Part shown: piece by piece, positions 48,722-58,495 of the stretch | Layout: each line of letters opens with the position of its first letter | Numbering within the stretch: position 1 is the first letter of the stretch | Assembly (NCBI GenBank): GCA_003116975.1 | Contig: BGKB01000042.1 | Span: forward strand, 124,001-188,000 | Length of the DNA stretch: 64,000 nt | Direction of reading: 5' to 3' | From: Aurantiochytrium sp. KH105 | Lineage: Eukaryota; Sar; Bigyra; Thraustochytrida; Thraustochytriidae | Translations under genes and position numbers: made by a program | The notes under the pieces: generated by a model | Told to the model about the DNA's origin: nothing | Databases searched by the model: none | The model's input: only the letters and a program-made list of their open reading frames with translations

Positions 48722-49321
48722 ATGGCGTCCAAGGCCGAGCAGACGAAGAAGACGACGGAGACCCCGGAGACTCCGGAGAGCGCGGAGAGCGCGACGACGA
48801 CGCCGATGGCGGCGATGGCGCGGGAACAGCAGACGATGGCATCGGTCATGTGCGTGGTCGTGGACCGCGAGCCCGAGTGCTGCGGCGTGGTGGCTCGCGG
48901 GGGCCTGCTGGGCGACGCCAAGTTCGGGCGCCGCAAACGCGGAGACCGCGAGCTGCTCGCAACGAGCGTGCCCTCCGGAGACGACGAGGCGACGGCCTCC
49001 TGGGAGCCTGGTCAGGCAAACGAGCAGCTCGTGCTCGACGGGGTCGACCTCGCAAGTCTCAAGCCCGGAGACCGCGTGAGGATTTGCCCGGGGGACCAGC
49101 ACGATACGAGTCGCAAGGTTGTCAGCGCGGTAGAGGCGCGCTGCGACGCCATTGCGAGAAAACTTTGGCCGCCTGAGCGGGGGCCACGCAAGGGCTGCGT
49201 CGAGCTCGAGTTTCATGCTGCGCGAGACTGCGGATCTGGGGGCGCCTTCTTTTCCACTTCCACGGCCGGTCTCGTTTGCGCTGGAGACAAAGTCGATGTT
49301 GTGAAACAAGACAGGGCTTGA
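48722..49321 (+). CDS. hypothetical protein
   Basis: 199 residues. N-terminal Thr/Glu/Lys-rich stretch (TPETPESAESATTTP) then a compact-looking part: VMCVVVDREPECCGVVARGG, NEQLVLDGVDLASLKPGDRV and CVELEFHAARDCGSGGAFFS. The phrase LKPGDRVRI followed later by AGDKVDVV hints at a small beta-barrel, but no family is assigned. The minus strand is also open across most of this span (48677-49348) with Arg/His-rich sequence; I prefer the plus strand because its composition is balanced and it has an ATG in fair context. Moderate to low certainty. Confidence 0.5.
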   Translation: MASKAEQTKKTTETPETPESAESATTTPMAAMAREQQTMASVMCVVVDREPECCGVVARGGLLGDAKFGRRKRGDRELLATSVPSGDDEATASWEPGQANEQLVLDGVDLASLKPGDRVRICPGDQHDTSRKVVSAVEARCDAIARKLWPPERGPRKGCVELEFHAARDCGSGGAFFSTSTAGLVCAGDKVDVVKQDRA

Positions 49322-49611
49322 AGGAAGGCTCTTGTTTCCATAGCACATCGTTTTCCGTCTCGAAAAGAGAGCAAAAGGAGAGAGTGTGTCTTGTGTTCAA
49401 GAACGCAAACAAAAATGATAGATAACCAAAGTAGTAGAAAAAAGCTAGATGCTGTGAGCCTTCCCTGTCCCTCCCTCCCTGCCTGCATCAGCTTCATTAT
49501 GCATTGGAAAGAAAAAGGAAAGGAGAAGAAAAGAAAAGGAAAGAAAAAAGAACTGGAGAAAAGTAGAAAGCACCGGTGAATCAGGCATTCGGAAACCAAC
49601 CCAAAATGTGC

Positions 49612-50535
49612 TCATTCCTCGATCTCCTCAAGCTTTTCGAGCTCAGCAATCATGGTCGTTTCGAGCTGATTACCTGCAAGTGTAAAGCGCCGCAGATTGC
49701 TTGCGCTGGAAACGATTTCTTTCGGTAATGCCACAAGGCAGTTCTGTGCGAGCAAGAGATGCTTTAGCTTGGGTAATGCGGCAATGCGCTTGGCAACCCC
49801 GGAGAGCTTGTTATTCTCTACGTTGATGACCTGGATTTCCTGACAGCGTCCGAGGCAGGCGTGCAGCTTAACAAGCTTGTTTTCTTGCAAGTAAACACGC
49901 TTGAGAGCAAGGCAGCCGCCCATGCTTTTAGGAAGCTTCTCAAGCTCGTTCCCCTCTGCATGAAGGATTTCGAGCTTGATGAGCTGTCCAAAAGATTTGG
50001 GCAACGATGTGATTTTGTTGCGCGCCAAACCAAGCTGACGGAGATTGACCAGCTTACCGAAGTCCTCTGGGATCTCCGTGACAGCATTATCATCAATGTA
50101 CAGCTCTTCCAGTGAGGTGAGCGTGTACAAGCACGCTGGGAGCGCTGTGAGCTTATTCCGATGCAAGGGGAGCCCCTTCAATGCGGACAAGCTACCAAAA
50201 CTGGCCGGGAAACCCGCTTCCGTCATTTCGTTGTCCTCGAGGTAAATGGTGTCGAGCTCCTTGAGCTGGCCAATGTCTTCCGGCAGCGCGGAGACCTTGT
50301 TTTTGCGCAGATACAGCTCTGTGAGCTTGACGAGCTTGCCGATCCCGTCGACTTTGGTGAGTTGATTGTTCTCGAGAAAGAGACCTTCGAGATCGGTGCA
50401 TTTGTCAAAGATGAGCGCCGGCACCTCCGTGAGCTCCTTCTCCGACATGTCCAGCTCCGTGAGCTCGTCCTCATCTTCGTCAACATCGAGCTCCAGCTCT
50501 TCCACGAGCTTGGCAAGTTCCTCGTCGAGGCCCAT
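49612..50535 (-). CDS. leucine-rich-repeat protein (SHOC2/RSU1-like short LRR)
   Basis: 307 residues, nearly all leucine-rich repeats. After an acidic N-terminus (ELELDVDEDEDE) about ten to eleven repeats of 23 residues run to the end, with the pattern LxxLxLxxNxLTxLPxxIGxL; examples are LTELYLRKNKVSALPEDIG and LRQLGLARNKITSLPKSFG. No kinase, TIR or membrane part is attached, so it is probably an adaptor or scaffold. One repeat is longer (DNEMTEAGFPASFGSLSALK). The stop (TGA/TAG region at 49612) follows an EKLEEIEE tail. Divergent from the coiled-coil gene at 51154. Confidence 0.88.
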   Translation of the reverse strand: MGLDEELAKLVEELELDVDEDEDELTELDMSEKELTEVPALIFDKCTDLEGLFLENNQLTKVDGIGKLVKLTELYLRKNKVSALPEDIGQLKELDTIYLEDNEMTEAGFPASFGSLSALKGLPLHRNKLTALPACLYTLTSLEELYIDDNAVTEIPEDFGKLVNLRQLGLARNKITSLPKSFGQLIKLEILHAEGNELEKLPKSMGGCLALKRVYLQENKLVKLHACLGRCQEIQVINVENNKLSGVAKRIAALPKLKHLLLAQNCLVALPKEIVSSASNLRRFTLAGNQLETTMIAELEKLEEIEE

Positions 50536-51153
50536 CGTGCGTGCGCCGCCTTTTTCCCCGGCGCGCGGCGCCTCGACGTTGGCCGCGTGCCTGCGTGCCT
50601 GCGTGCCTGCCTAGCTGCCCGCCTGGCCGGGCGAGACTTCCCTTCCCGTCCCGCGTTTGTTCGCTTTTCGGTCACAACCGCTCGCAGGCTCTCACACGAG
50701 ACTGCAAGCCACCCTCCTAGTCGCTGGCGGGTGTCAAGCGGGCTAGGTAACCGTTGGGGAAAGCTCGCGCCGGCACTGGCACTGCACGGACGGTGGAAGT
50801 CACATGGGGGACAAGGGGGGGGGGGGGGGGTGCGCGCGCGTCCCATTTTGGGGTGTGTACCGGGCGCGGGACCTCGCGGGGACCCCGAGTCCCGCGCTGC
50901 AGCGGCCAGCGCGGGACCCAGTTCTACTCCGGCGCGGGACTCGCGCGCGAGAGAGCAAGAGATGGACATAGGCGAGGCGATGGATTGCAGGAAAGACGGA
51001 GCCTTCCGCGCGCTCGAGCTGGCGCCAGAGCGCCAGACTTGGAGCGTGTCGGAGGTGTGCGTGCCGTCGATGAGCAAAAGTGCGAGCAAAGTGCGAGCAG
51101 GAGTTGCAGGAGCAGGAGCAGCAGCAGCAGCAGCAGCGTGAAGAAAAGCGAAG
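50536..51153. promoter_or_regulatory. divergent promoter region with a G16 run
   Basis: Between the LRR gene (-) and the coiled-coil gene (+). Holds TGCC repeats, a G16 run at 50815-50830 followed by CGCG repeats, and AGC repeats (51112-51137) in the leader of the plus-strand gene. Confidence 0.6.
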
Positions 51154-52671
51154 ATGGCGACGAGCTCGCGGAGAGACGCACTTCGACGAGCTCGCTTGCA
51201 AGAACGAGCGAGTCTCGAGGCGCGAGAGGCACTTGACAGGGAAGGCTTGCTGGAAAAGGTGCGAGACAGGATCGAAGAATGGGTGAACCGCGCCATCGCA
51301 GAGAATGGCGTCCACGACACAAGGCACATCACCGAGCAAGTCTGCGCTGACGCAAGGTACCACGTGCAAAGCGCGCAGCTGCCTGCCGTGCTGAGCGAGG
51401 ACCTCTGTCAATTTTGTAAATCGCGCATCCATGAATGCGGGTGTGATGGTGGAAGCGGCCGCCGTCTGGAGGCTCAACTCCCGCAACATCTCATTGACGA
51501 CGAGTACGCCCTTTTGGCTCTCGCCCGAGCCGACGAAGCAAAAGATCAACAGCGCAAGGACAAGCTTGCCTTGCTTGCGCGACGCAAGGGATATGCTTCA
51601 GATCTGAACGACCTCATGGCAGAGCAAGAGCGCGCACGTCAAGCCGCAGCCTCCGAGAAGCAGCGCGAAGCTGCACGCATTGCTGCAGAGGCCGAGGCAT
51701 TTCGTCGCGAGCAGGCAGCTCGCGCAGCTGCACTCCAGCAAAGGCAAGCAAAGTGCACCGACGAGCTTGATCAGTTTTGTGCGGCGCAACGCTTGCACCA
51801 GCGGCAGCTCCAAGAGGAGGAACGTGCAGAGGAAACGAGACTCTTGGAGCAGGCCAGGCGCAAAGAGGCACAGGAACAAGAACGCCTTGCACGATTCCGC
51901 GCTCAGCAACATGACGAACTCGTAAGGGACCAGCAAATGTACGCTGATGCGCTCCAACAGCGCAAACTCGAAGAAGAAGCAGAGCGCCTCCGTGATCGCG
52001 AATTTGCACGGCAGGCAGAGGAGCGCGAACTCGAACGAGAAGCGCAGCGTCGGCGTGAGAAGGAAGCTATTCTTGCCAAGCAACACGAAATCTATTCGAC
52101 TGTGGGTACTGAGCTCGGACGTGTCGAGCGGGAGCGCCGCGAAGCGCTCGAGCAAGCGTTTGTGCGATGGGAGAAGGAGAGTCAACAGCGCGAGGCGGCC
52201 AAGCATGCCCAACAGGAACGCCAGCGACAGCTCGCATTGCAAGAACTTCAGCGTACGCGCGCTCAGCAGGTCATGGAGCGACGATTTTCGCAGGAACGCT
52301 CAGCCGCCGAGCAGGCAGCCTATGCGCGCGAATTGCAGTTCCGGGCTCGCGTTCAGGCAGAGCAAGATAAACATGAGCGTCGTCGTATTGCTGAGCAACG
52401 CCATGAGTATCAAGAAAGTCTCAAGTTTCAAATGGCCGAGGAACAGCGCACGCGCAAGGAGCGACTTCGCATTGGAATGAACGATGTGGAGCGAAAAATG
52501 AACGCACCATTGTTGCGAAGCTACAACCTCGTAGACATGAATGGCAACACCAACACGTGCTGGACGGGTCGCTGCAGTGGAGTATGCACGTGTCCACGTG
52601 CGCTTCGCGAGCAGCGATACCATCATGGTGGGACGGGTCAAGCGTCCCTTCACAACAATCATCACCACTAA
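51154..52671 (+). CDS. long coiled-coil protein, trichoplein/CFAP-like
   Basis: 505 residues. From about residue 120 to 440 the sequence is an almost unbroken Glu/Arg/Gln/Ala-rich coiled coil (for example REQAARAAALQQRQAKCTDE and ERELEREAQRRREKEAILAK). The N-terminal 110 residues contain a small Cys pair region (LCQFCKSRIHECGC), which could bind a metal. After the coil comes MNDVERKMNAPLL, then Cys/Gly-rich sequence (CWTGRCSGVCTC) and a His-rich tail. Coiled coils of this type are common in ciliary, basal-body and centrosomal proteins, and the organism would have flagellate cells if it is a thraustochytrid. Coiled-coil nature is certain; a flagellar role is inference. Confidence 0.7.
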   Translation: MATSSRRDALRRARLQERASLEAREALDREGLLEKVRDRIEEWVNRAIAENGVHDTRHITEQVCADARYHVQSAQLPAVLSEDLCQFCKSRIHECGCDGGSGRRLEAQLPQHLIDDEYALLALARADEAKDQQRKDKLALLARRKGYASDLNDLMAEQERARQAAASEKQREAARIAAEAEAFRREQAARAAALQQRQAKCTDELDQFCAAQRLHQRQLQEEERAEETRLLEQARRKEAQEQERLARFRAQQHDELVRDQQMYADALQQRKLEEEAERLRDREFARQAEERELEREAQRRREKEAILAKQHEIYSTVGTELGRVERERREALEQAFVRWEKESQQREAAKHAQQERQRQLALQELQRTRAQQVMERRFSQERSAAEQAAYARELQFRARVQAEQDKHERRRIAEQRHEYQESLKFQMAEEQRTRKERLRIGMNDVERKMNAPLLRSYNLVDMNGNTNTCWTGRCSGVCTCPRALREQRYHHGGTGQASLHNNHHH

Positions 52672-53109
52672 CGAGGTCCAGCTATTCCCAACAGAGGCAG
52701 TGGGGCAAGCAAAAGACGATGGTTTTCATACCAATTATACACACTTGTCTTGTCAAGGAAGAAGGGAAGGAGTTCAGAGGTGACTTCTTCACTATTATTA
52801 TGCTCTGTCCTCCCAAAAGTAAAATGAAAAAATCTACATGTCGCAATTGATCCTGTTCTTGTCGCCTTTGATCACGTGGAAAAGGGTAATTTCTTAGAGT
52901 AAAGAGGGCTACCTTTCATTCCAGCGCGTCATTCGTATTGACTCCATCAAAGGGATACATACAAGAACCCTACCGAATTTTCCTGCAACAAGCACACACT
53001 CAAACAGGGAGAGGGTGAGTAGGCCTAGGCCTAGTCTAAGAAAATACATGCTTGTTTCGTTATGAAAGTCTCAAATTTCGTCTACGCGCAGCCTTTCTTT
53101 CCTCTCGCG
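52672..53109. other. convergent intergenic region
   Basis: About 440 bases between two stop codons; contains overlapping TAGGCCTA palindromes at 53020-53033. No gene supported. Confidence 0.5.
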
Positions 53110-55260
53110 TCATCGCAAAAGCGGCACGTAGTAGAGCAGAATGCTTGGGTCAAAGGCATCCACGTAGAGTCGCTTGCGGATGCGCTCAAGAACATATTCA
53201 GAGTCCTCATGCTCCGGATTCGTGAGAACAGATGTGTCCTGGAGGTCAAAGTCGTTGGCGAGCTGTTCACAGGAAAAGGTGGCACATGCTTCGGTGTTGG
53301 TAGCGTCATTGATGACGGTAAGCTCGACGTCATCATCGACTGGTCGAACGCCAACAATCTTGAGCTGACCCTTTTTGCTGACAAATGCGCTGTACGCCCT
53401 CTCGCGCTCTCGCTCGGCCTGCATGAGCTGCGCAACATGCGAGTCAGCAAGTAAAACTTTGACGGCAGTGAGACGCGCCTCGGGCGCACAGAGAGCCACG
53501 AGGTCGGCAATTTGTTGGGGTGCGGCTTGCGGGTCCGTCTCGACGTGTTGCTGCATGGCAATGGGGCACATGTCGGAAGGCAGAAGGGCTTTCAAGTCAA
53601 GGTCGCTACGCGCGCGCATTTCCGTAGCTTCCTCCAGTGAGGCAGGGTTGCCACCGAGACTGCAGAGCGCCTCAGCCATTGCACAGGCGGCCTCGGCGAT
53701 GTCGTGACGGTCAAAGACGAGACGGCTCAGAGCGCGCACAGCCGTAATTCTACTATGCACAAGCGTCGCAAGTCGCGGTTTGAGAAGAGCCTGCATTAGA
53801 ATCTCGTCGGAGACAAAGAGATCGCCGCCATCCTTTTCTTCCCCATCGAGCTTGAGGAGAGCCGAGAGAACAGCCTTTTCGACGCGTGCAACACCACTTG
53901 GCCCCGAAGAGTAGCACATGTAGACGTGTCTTGCAAAAGCAAGGCGCACAGTGCGAATCTGCTCTGCAAGTTCCTCGCTCGTTGGCACTTTGACAAGCTC
54001 AGCATCTTCCTCGTGCGATTGCTGGAGCGCCATAAGTGTGTTAATCTCAGACGCGCGAAGGCCGACAGCATTGTGACCAAGAATAGCACGCAATGCCCCA
54101 CGCGTCATGAAGTCGACATCGTTTTGTGCATCTCCCGCGCCCGCGTCCGCATCAGAATTTTTGCTTTCTTCTGCAACCTTTGACTCTGCGCTCGTCGAGG
54201 TTTCCTTGCCCTTTTTCGTTGCGTCGGGCGCCGAAGCAGCGGCGTTACCATCTGCATCTTCTGCGTCGGTGTTCTCGTCGGCGTCCTCAACATCGGACGC
54301 CTTACGCTTTTCGAGGGCTTCGCAGGCCTTGGCAATGGAGAAAGCAAGGTCTGGGCTATAAGCATCGAGGATTGACTCTGGCCAGGCTTGAGCACTCGAG
54401 GTCTGAAACTCTGATGTGAGCCGCCGCTTGAGAATATTCTTCACGGCCTTGGCAACTACCTGCAGGCTGCTGGCCGGGTCCACACACGAATAGAGAAGCA
54501 TGAAATCATCTGCCGAGGCATCAAACTCGCGACCCACTTCTTGTACAAGCTCGAGTCCTGCAAAATACCGATTCACATCGTCCGCTGCATCGTTGTCAGA
54601 TGTTGTAAAGAAAATTTCAGCGACCTTGTTTTCGATTTCCTCGCGTCGCGTCACGACGTCCGAGCTCACATTGCCAAAATCAAAGTCTTCATCTTCAGAA
54701 TCCTCGTCGGTAGGACCAAGGAGGTCTTCGTCGGGGAGGAAGTCGTCTTCTGAGTCGTCTTCGTAGACTGGTTTCCGCGCGGCGTCGGCGATTTTCATTT
54801 CTTCACCAATTTCAGCGTCAAAGGCAATTTGTCCTCGAGTGGACCCAAAGTCGTCACGAACAATATCGAGGTGTCTTTCGCGCACGCTGATCTTGTCAGA
54901 GAGCATGCGATCGACGAGCGACTCGGAAAACTTGTCGATGTTCCGCCAGTACAAGACATTTTCGAGCCTGTAGCGGATGACCTTGGGTCCCTGCTGCGCT
55001 TCCTCTGCGGTGCACGATTTGGATTCTGCGATTTTACGAGCGCTCGGTTGGTCGTCATCATCTTCGACTTCAAACGTGACGTTCACGACGGTGCTCGGGA
55101 TGGGCATGAGCTTTGTGGGGCGGCTGAGCACGCCATCGATTCTCCAGCTGACTGTTTGGCGCACTATGCGGGTGAGGTGCAGCTTGAACGACGTCTTCCA
55201 TGATTCTTCGACGGCTTTAAGGATACTGACTTGCGCGTCAGAGGCCGACATGGGCGCCAT
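53110..55260 (-). CDS. large acidic hypothetical protein
   Basis: 716 residues, single exon. N-terminal ~120 residues look ordered (WKTSFKLHLTRIVRQTVSWR; KVIRYRLENVLYWRNIDKF). An acidic stretch (YEDDSEDDFLPDEDLLGPTD, EDSEDEDFDFG) follows, then helical segments, a second low-complexity part rich in Ala/Asp/Glu/Ser (about 330-385), and a long helical C-terminal half (ALSRLVFDRHDIAEAACAMA, HVAQLMQAERERERAYSAFV) ending in LLYYVPLLR. No catalytic motif or membrane segment is seen. I do not recognise the family. The consistent codon character and length make it a credible gene. It is divergent from the FKBP gene. Confidence 0.72.
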   Translation of the reverse strand: MAPMSASDAQVSILKAVEESWKTSFKLHLTRIVRQTVSWRIDGVLSRPTKLMPIPSTVVNVTFEVEDDDDQPSARKIAESKSCTAEEAQQGPKVIRYRLENVLYWRNIDKFSESLVDRMLSDKISVRERHLDIVRDDFGSTRGQIAFDAEIGEEMKIADAARKPVYEDDSEDDFLPDEDLLGPTDEDSEDEDFDFGNVSSDVVTRREEIENKVAEIFFTTSDNDAADDVNRYFAGLELVQEVGREFDASADDFMLLYSCVDPASSLQVVAKAVKNILKRRLTSEFQTSSAQAWPESILDAYSPDLAFSIAKACEALEKRKASDVEDADENTDAEDADGNAAASAPDATKKGKETSTSAESKVAEESKNSDADAGAGDAQNDVDFMTRGALRAILGHNAVGLRASEINTLMALQQSHEEDAELVKVPTSEELAEQIRTVRLAFARHVYMCYSSGPSGVARVEKAVLSALLKLDGEEKDGGDLFVSDEILMQALLKPRLATLVHSRITAVRALSRLVFDRHDIAEAACAMAEALCSLGGNPASLEEATEMRARSDLDLKALLPSDMCPIAMQQHVETDPQAAPQQIADLVALCAPEARLTAVKVLLADSHVAQLMQAERERERAYSAFVSKKGQLKIVGVRPVDDDVELTVINDATNTEACATFSCEQLANDFDLQDTSVLTNPEHEDSEYVLERIRKRLYVDAFDPSILLYYVPLLR

Positions 55261-55901
55261 CGTGATAGTGCCCTCGCTGGCTTTGTCGAATCAGCGTGAT
55301 GATGATTTTTTACACCTCTTGCTGCTCACTGCCGAGGCCTCTTCTCCGCCCTACGAGACACAAAGCACGTGCGCAAAGCTGAGGCGTCGCTCTGCCTTTC
55401 GTTGACAGCGCCGCAGCCGCTTTGTTTGCGAGCGGTCCGCTCGCTCTCTTGCTCTTATTACACCCTTTTTGCTCTCACTCACTTGCTAGGGTCCTTTTTA
55501 CCCATGGAGACAGCAATTGTATGGGGGCCAAAAATCTATCAGGGTGTGCACGGATGTACGTGTGCGCACGTACATACATATAAATGGAGTATTTCTCTCA
55601 TGCTGCAAGCTGCCTGCCAGGAAAACTCGAACTTGGAGCCAACTTGAAAGCGTCCTCGCATAACGGATAAGTAGGTGTGCGCGCGCACACCCTTCTTACG
55701 GGGACACTTGGTGGACCACCGATTTCGTGCAGACACAATCCTGTTGGAGACGCATGCAGAGACTGATTGACTGGGAAAGGGGAGGGTCATCGAGGAGGGC
55801 CGAGACGGCCACGGGAAGTGAATCGGGTGCTCCCTTTCGACCCGCAGAAAAGGATCCTGCGCTTGATCAGTTCGTCGTGAAGTAGCAAACTAGAAAGAAA
55901 G
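55261..55901. promoter_or_regulatory. divergent promoter region
   Basis: 640 bases between the acidic hypothetical gene (-) and FKBP (+). ACGT/GCGC alternating stretches (55552-55576, 55676-55690) such as GTGTGCGCGCGCAC are the only notable elements. No gene supported. Confidence 0.5.
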
Positions 55902-56465
55902 ATGGCGGCAGCGGCCTTGGCAAGCAAGAGCTTGTCGGTAACTCTTCTCGAGCCCGGCGACGAGAAGACCTTTCCACGCGAGGGCGATGTCGTCGAGGCG
56001 TTCTACACTGGCACGCTTGCCGCTTCTGGCGCGCAATTTGATTCCAATGTAGACAAGGAGCCTCTGCGATTCACCGTTGGCGACGGTTCCATGATCGAAG
56101 GCTGGGATACGGCAATTCGCGACGTGAGCTTAGGCGGCAAGGCACGCGTGTTTGTGCCTGCAAAGCGAGCATACGCCGAGCACGGTTATCCCAGTCCGGA
56201 TGGCGAGGGCTATGCCATTCCTCCTGACTCTGATCTCGTGTATGATCTGCAAGTCGTCAAAGTTGAAAAGCCCAAGTCTCAGGGAGATGCGCAAGCGCCC
56301 AAGAAGCTCACGCGAGAGGAGCAAGAGGCTGCTGAAAAGGAGCAGCTTCGTCTCTGGATGGAGCAGGCGGCTGCAAAATCGAGCACCTCGGCCACCAACG
56401 GTGGCGCAGGCAAAGGAAAAACCAACAAGAAGAAGAAAACCAACAAGAAGAAGGGCAAGAAGTAA
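55902..56465 (+). CDS. FKBP-type peptidyl-prolyl isomerase
   Basis: 187 residues: one FKBP domain (about 12-122) and a Lys-rich tail. FKBPs catalyse cis-trans proline isomerisation. Active-site landmarks align with FKBP12: FYTGTL (Tyr26 position), QFDSN (Phe36-Asp37), FTVGDGSMIEGWD (Val55-Ile56-Trp59 block, here Met-Ile and Trp) and RAYAEHGYP, with a longer loop before IPPDSDLVYDLQVV. The tail (about 135-187) has a Glu-rich helix and then a run of Lys with Asn/Gly (KTNKKKKTNKKKGKK), which could be a nuclear or nucleolar signal or bind RNA. No signal peptide. Family certain; location inferred. Confidence 0.92.
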   Translation: MAAAALASKSLSVTLLEPGDEKTFPREGDVVEAFYTGTLAASGAQFDSNVDKEPLRFTVGDGSMIEGWDTAIRDVSLGGKARVFVPAKRAYAEHGYPSPDGEGYAIPPDSDLVYDLQVVKVEKPKSQGDAQAPKKLTREEQEAAEKEQLRLWMEQAAAKSSTSATNGGAGKGKTNKKKKTNKKKGKK

Positions 56466-56842
56466 AGATTCACGAGGCGCGGAGGCCCGAATGGGTGAGA
56501 AGCGCAAAAGATTATAATAACAATGAGAAGCAGAAGCTCGTGCCCCACATCCATGAACACGAGGGCGCAAGATTTTCGCTATTGTAGAATAAATAAGAGT
56601 AATAAAGGAAAAGTTATTAAAATAAAGTGACTGACTGCAACCCTCTTCAGACAAGACTTTCTTTCTCAATACATGTCATTGATGTTGACGTTGCTTGGCA
56701 AGAGGAAGTCCTCTGTCTGTATTGCCAGAAAATGAATAACCTACGTTCCGGGTATGGAAAGGATTCGATGTCGTGTGAACAAGAAAGTGATGAACCCATT
56801 ATAAGTTTTTCTTTTGTGATGTGTGATGTGATTTTCTCTTCT
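56466..56842. other. convergent 3' intergenic region
   Basis: AT-rich, with AATAAA-type words (56587-56630) that fit polyadenylation on the plus strand. No gene supported. Confidence 0.5.
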
Positions 56843-57883
56843 TCAGATACCCTCTTCGAGCGAGTGCAGGAACTCGGTATAGTTTATTTTCTCAGGGTGG
56901 CGGGCTGGAAAAGCATCATGAAGTACATCGATCGCGTCTTCGACCCCGTTTTTAGGAAGGAGGCCGGTCGTTTTGAGCACGCTCATGAATTGCGTGCGAG
57001 TCACTGACTTGATATTGTGGCGGTCAAATTTGTCAAACGCGCCTCCGAGATGAAGCCTCCGAATGCGGCAGATCTGACGCATGGGATGCAAGACCTCCTC
57101 CAGAGCCTCTGTATCGAAGCGACGGGGTTCCCGCGTTCCCTTGGCAGCGAGACGGTTGTCTTGCTTCATGTGCGCTGGGTCAACAAAGCTGAGACAGCTG
57201 AGATAATCGACAAAGAGGGCGTCATTTGGCGACTGAAAACGCTGTGCCACAAGATCAATCTTGGCTCCATGAATGCAGGTAATTCCAGCCATGTGCAAAG
57301 CACTCTTGAATTTGCTTGCGGGAATTTTGCCCTTGCGCAGCGGGTCGTACGGGGCGAAAAAATCCCAGAGACGGATGCGCTTGGTCGCGCATTCTTCGCG
57401 CAAAAGCTCAACGAGGCCATCAACGGTGGCCTGCATATTGTCATATTTGGATTCATCATCGTTGCGCCGACCATAGCCCGCCATGGCAGCCTCGCGACGC
57501 AGATTTCCCTGGAGTTCCATTTCCGCTACGGTTTCTGGTGAAAGTCCCGGAGGCACGGATCCAGGAGAGGCATCCGCAAACTTGATGAATTCACGATAAT
57601 TGATGATGAGGTCTAGTTCGCCGTCCTCGTGCTTGAAAAGTTGGCACATGGCCTGGAGCACGGGCTCGCGTGCCTTTTGCACGGAGCGAAGCTGAAGCGT
57701 GTTGAGTGCGCGTCGAAAACGCGAGCACGAGAGCTTGCCTGACCTGGTGGTGTCGAATGCGACAAAGGCCGGCGGCAAGAGGACACGACTCGTGCGAACT
57801 TCCTCTCTGATGCGATCGACGAGCGCTCTTGCTTCGTCGAGCGTCTCCTCGCTGACAGCCTCGTAGTCCCAGAAGACGTCCAT
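56843..57883 (-). CDS. EF-hand-like domain protein
   Basis: 346 residues from the ATG at 57883 (GCCAAAATGG context, A at -3 and G at +4); an in-frame ATG at 57958 would add 25 residues. Three repeated EF-hand-type blocks: FVAFDTTRSGKLSCSRFRRA, FFAPYDPLRKGKIPASKFKS and AFDKFDRHNIKSVTRTQFMS, each followed by a second half-site (NYREFIKFA, VDYLSCLSF, NYTEFLHSL). The loops keep the general D-x-x-x-x-G/S-K shape but lack several calcium ligands, so binding is doubtful in most. Such degenerate EF-hand arrays occur in axonemal and cytoskeletal proteins. The family is clear; the function is not. Confidence 0.8.
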   Translation of the reverse strand: MDVFWDYEAVSEETLDEARALVDRIREEVRTSRVLLPPAFVAFDTTRSGKLSCSRFRRALNTLQLRSVQKAREPVLQAMCQLFKHEDGELDLIINYREFIKFADASPGSVPPGLSPETVAEMELQGNLRREAAMAGYGRRNDDESKYDNMQATVDGLVELLREECATKRIRLWDFFAPYDPLRKGKIPASKFKSALHMAGITCIHGAKIDLVAQRFQSPNDALFVDYLSCLSFVDPAHMKQDNRLAAKGTREPRRFDTEALEEVLHPMRQICRIRRLHLGGAFDKFDRHNIKSVTRTQFMSVLKTTGLLPKNGVEDAIDVLHDAFPARHPEKINYTEFLHSLEEGI

Positions 57884-58205
57884 TTTGGCGGCAAACCTAG
57901 GCTTTATGCTTGTGCAGGTTTGCTCTGATTCTCTTTTTCGAGTTTGCACGATCTTCATCGCGCACGCGAGAGAAGGAAACGAAATATATCGTTTTGTAAA
58001 CTATCCGTTGAAACATTTATTTTTTTTACCCCGCTTGAAAGGAGAGGAAAGAGACAGCGAGCGTGGGCTCGCACGGCGTACATTCAGCAAGATGACCGCA
58101 ATGTGATGTAAAGTGATGATCAGATTTTTGCACAACGTCCGTGGCGAGGATTAAAGCTCTAGCTAAGAGGGAGGAAAAGGGGAATTTCATGACAGGAGAA
58201 CGATG

Positions 58206-58294
58206 ATTCAATTCAATTCAACTCAAATCAATTCAATTCGAATCGAATCGAATCGATTCGGTTCGGTTCGGTTCGATTTGATTTAATTTGATTC
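58206..58294. repeat. graded pentanucleotide block (ATTCA, AATCG, GGTTC, TTTGA)
   Basis: Successive pentamers change step by step from CAATT/CAAAT through CGAAT to CGGTT and then TTTGA, giving a near-palindromic, self-complementary stretch. Confidence 0.8.
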
Positions 58295-58362
58295 CTTCGT
58301 TCAAGGAGTACGTTGACAATAGAGAGCGCTCGTCCACAGGGAGCGTGGCAAAACTGGCTGGC

Positions 58363-58417
58363 TGATTGACTGACTGACAGCGACTGACAGACTGACTGAC
58401 CGACTGACTGACTGACA
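58363..58417. repeat. GACT tetranucleotide array
   Basis: Imperfect (GACT)n run, about 55 bases, just 3' of the PAM18 homologue. Confidence 0.85.
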
Positions 58418-58495
58418 GGACCACAGTGGCGTGAAAGATTGCACAAATGGTAGGAAAGGGCCAAGGCTACTTGGCACCGAGAAGTTTGGCTGCTT

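Larger units (their letters stand above)
57884..58495. other. intergenic region with two simple-repeat blocks
   Basis: Upstream of the EF-hand gene (-) and downstream of PAM18 (-). Contains an AATTC/GAATC/GGTTC block (58206-58294) and a GACT array (58363-58417). No gene supported. Confidence 0.6.

Noticed and set aside
48677..49348. 223-codon minus-strand open frame
   Set aside because: Very Arg/His/Leu-rich, antisense of a better-balanced plus-strand frame starting at 48722.
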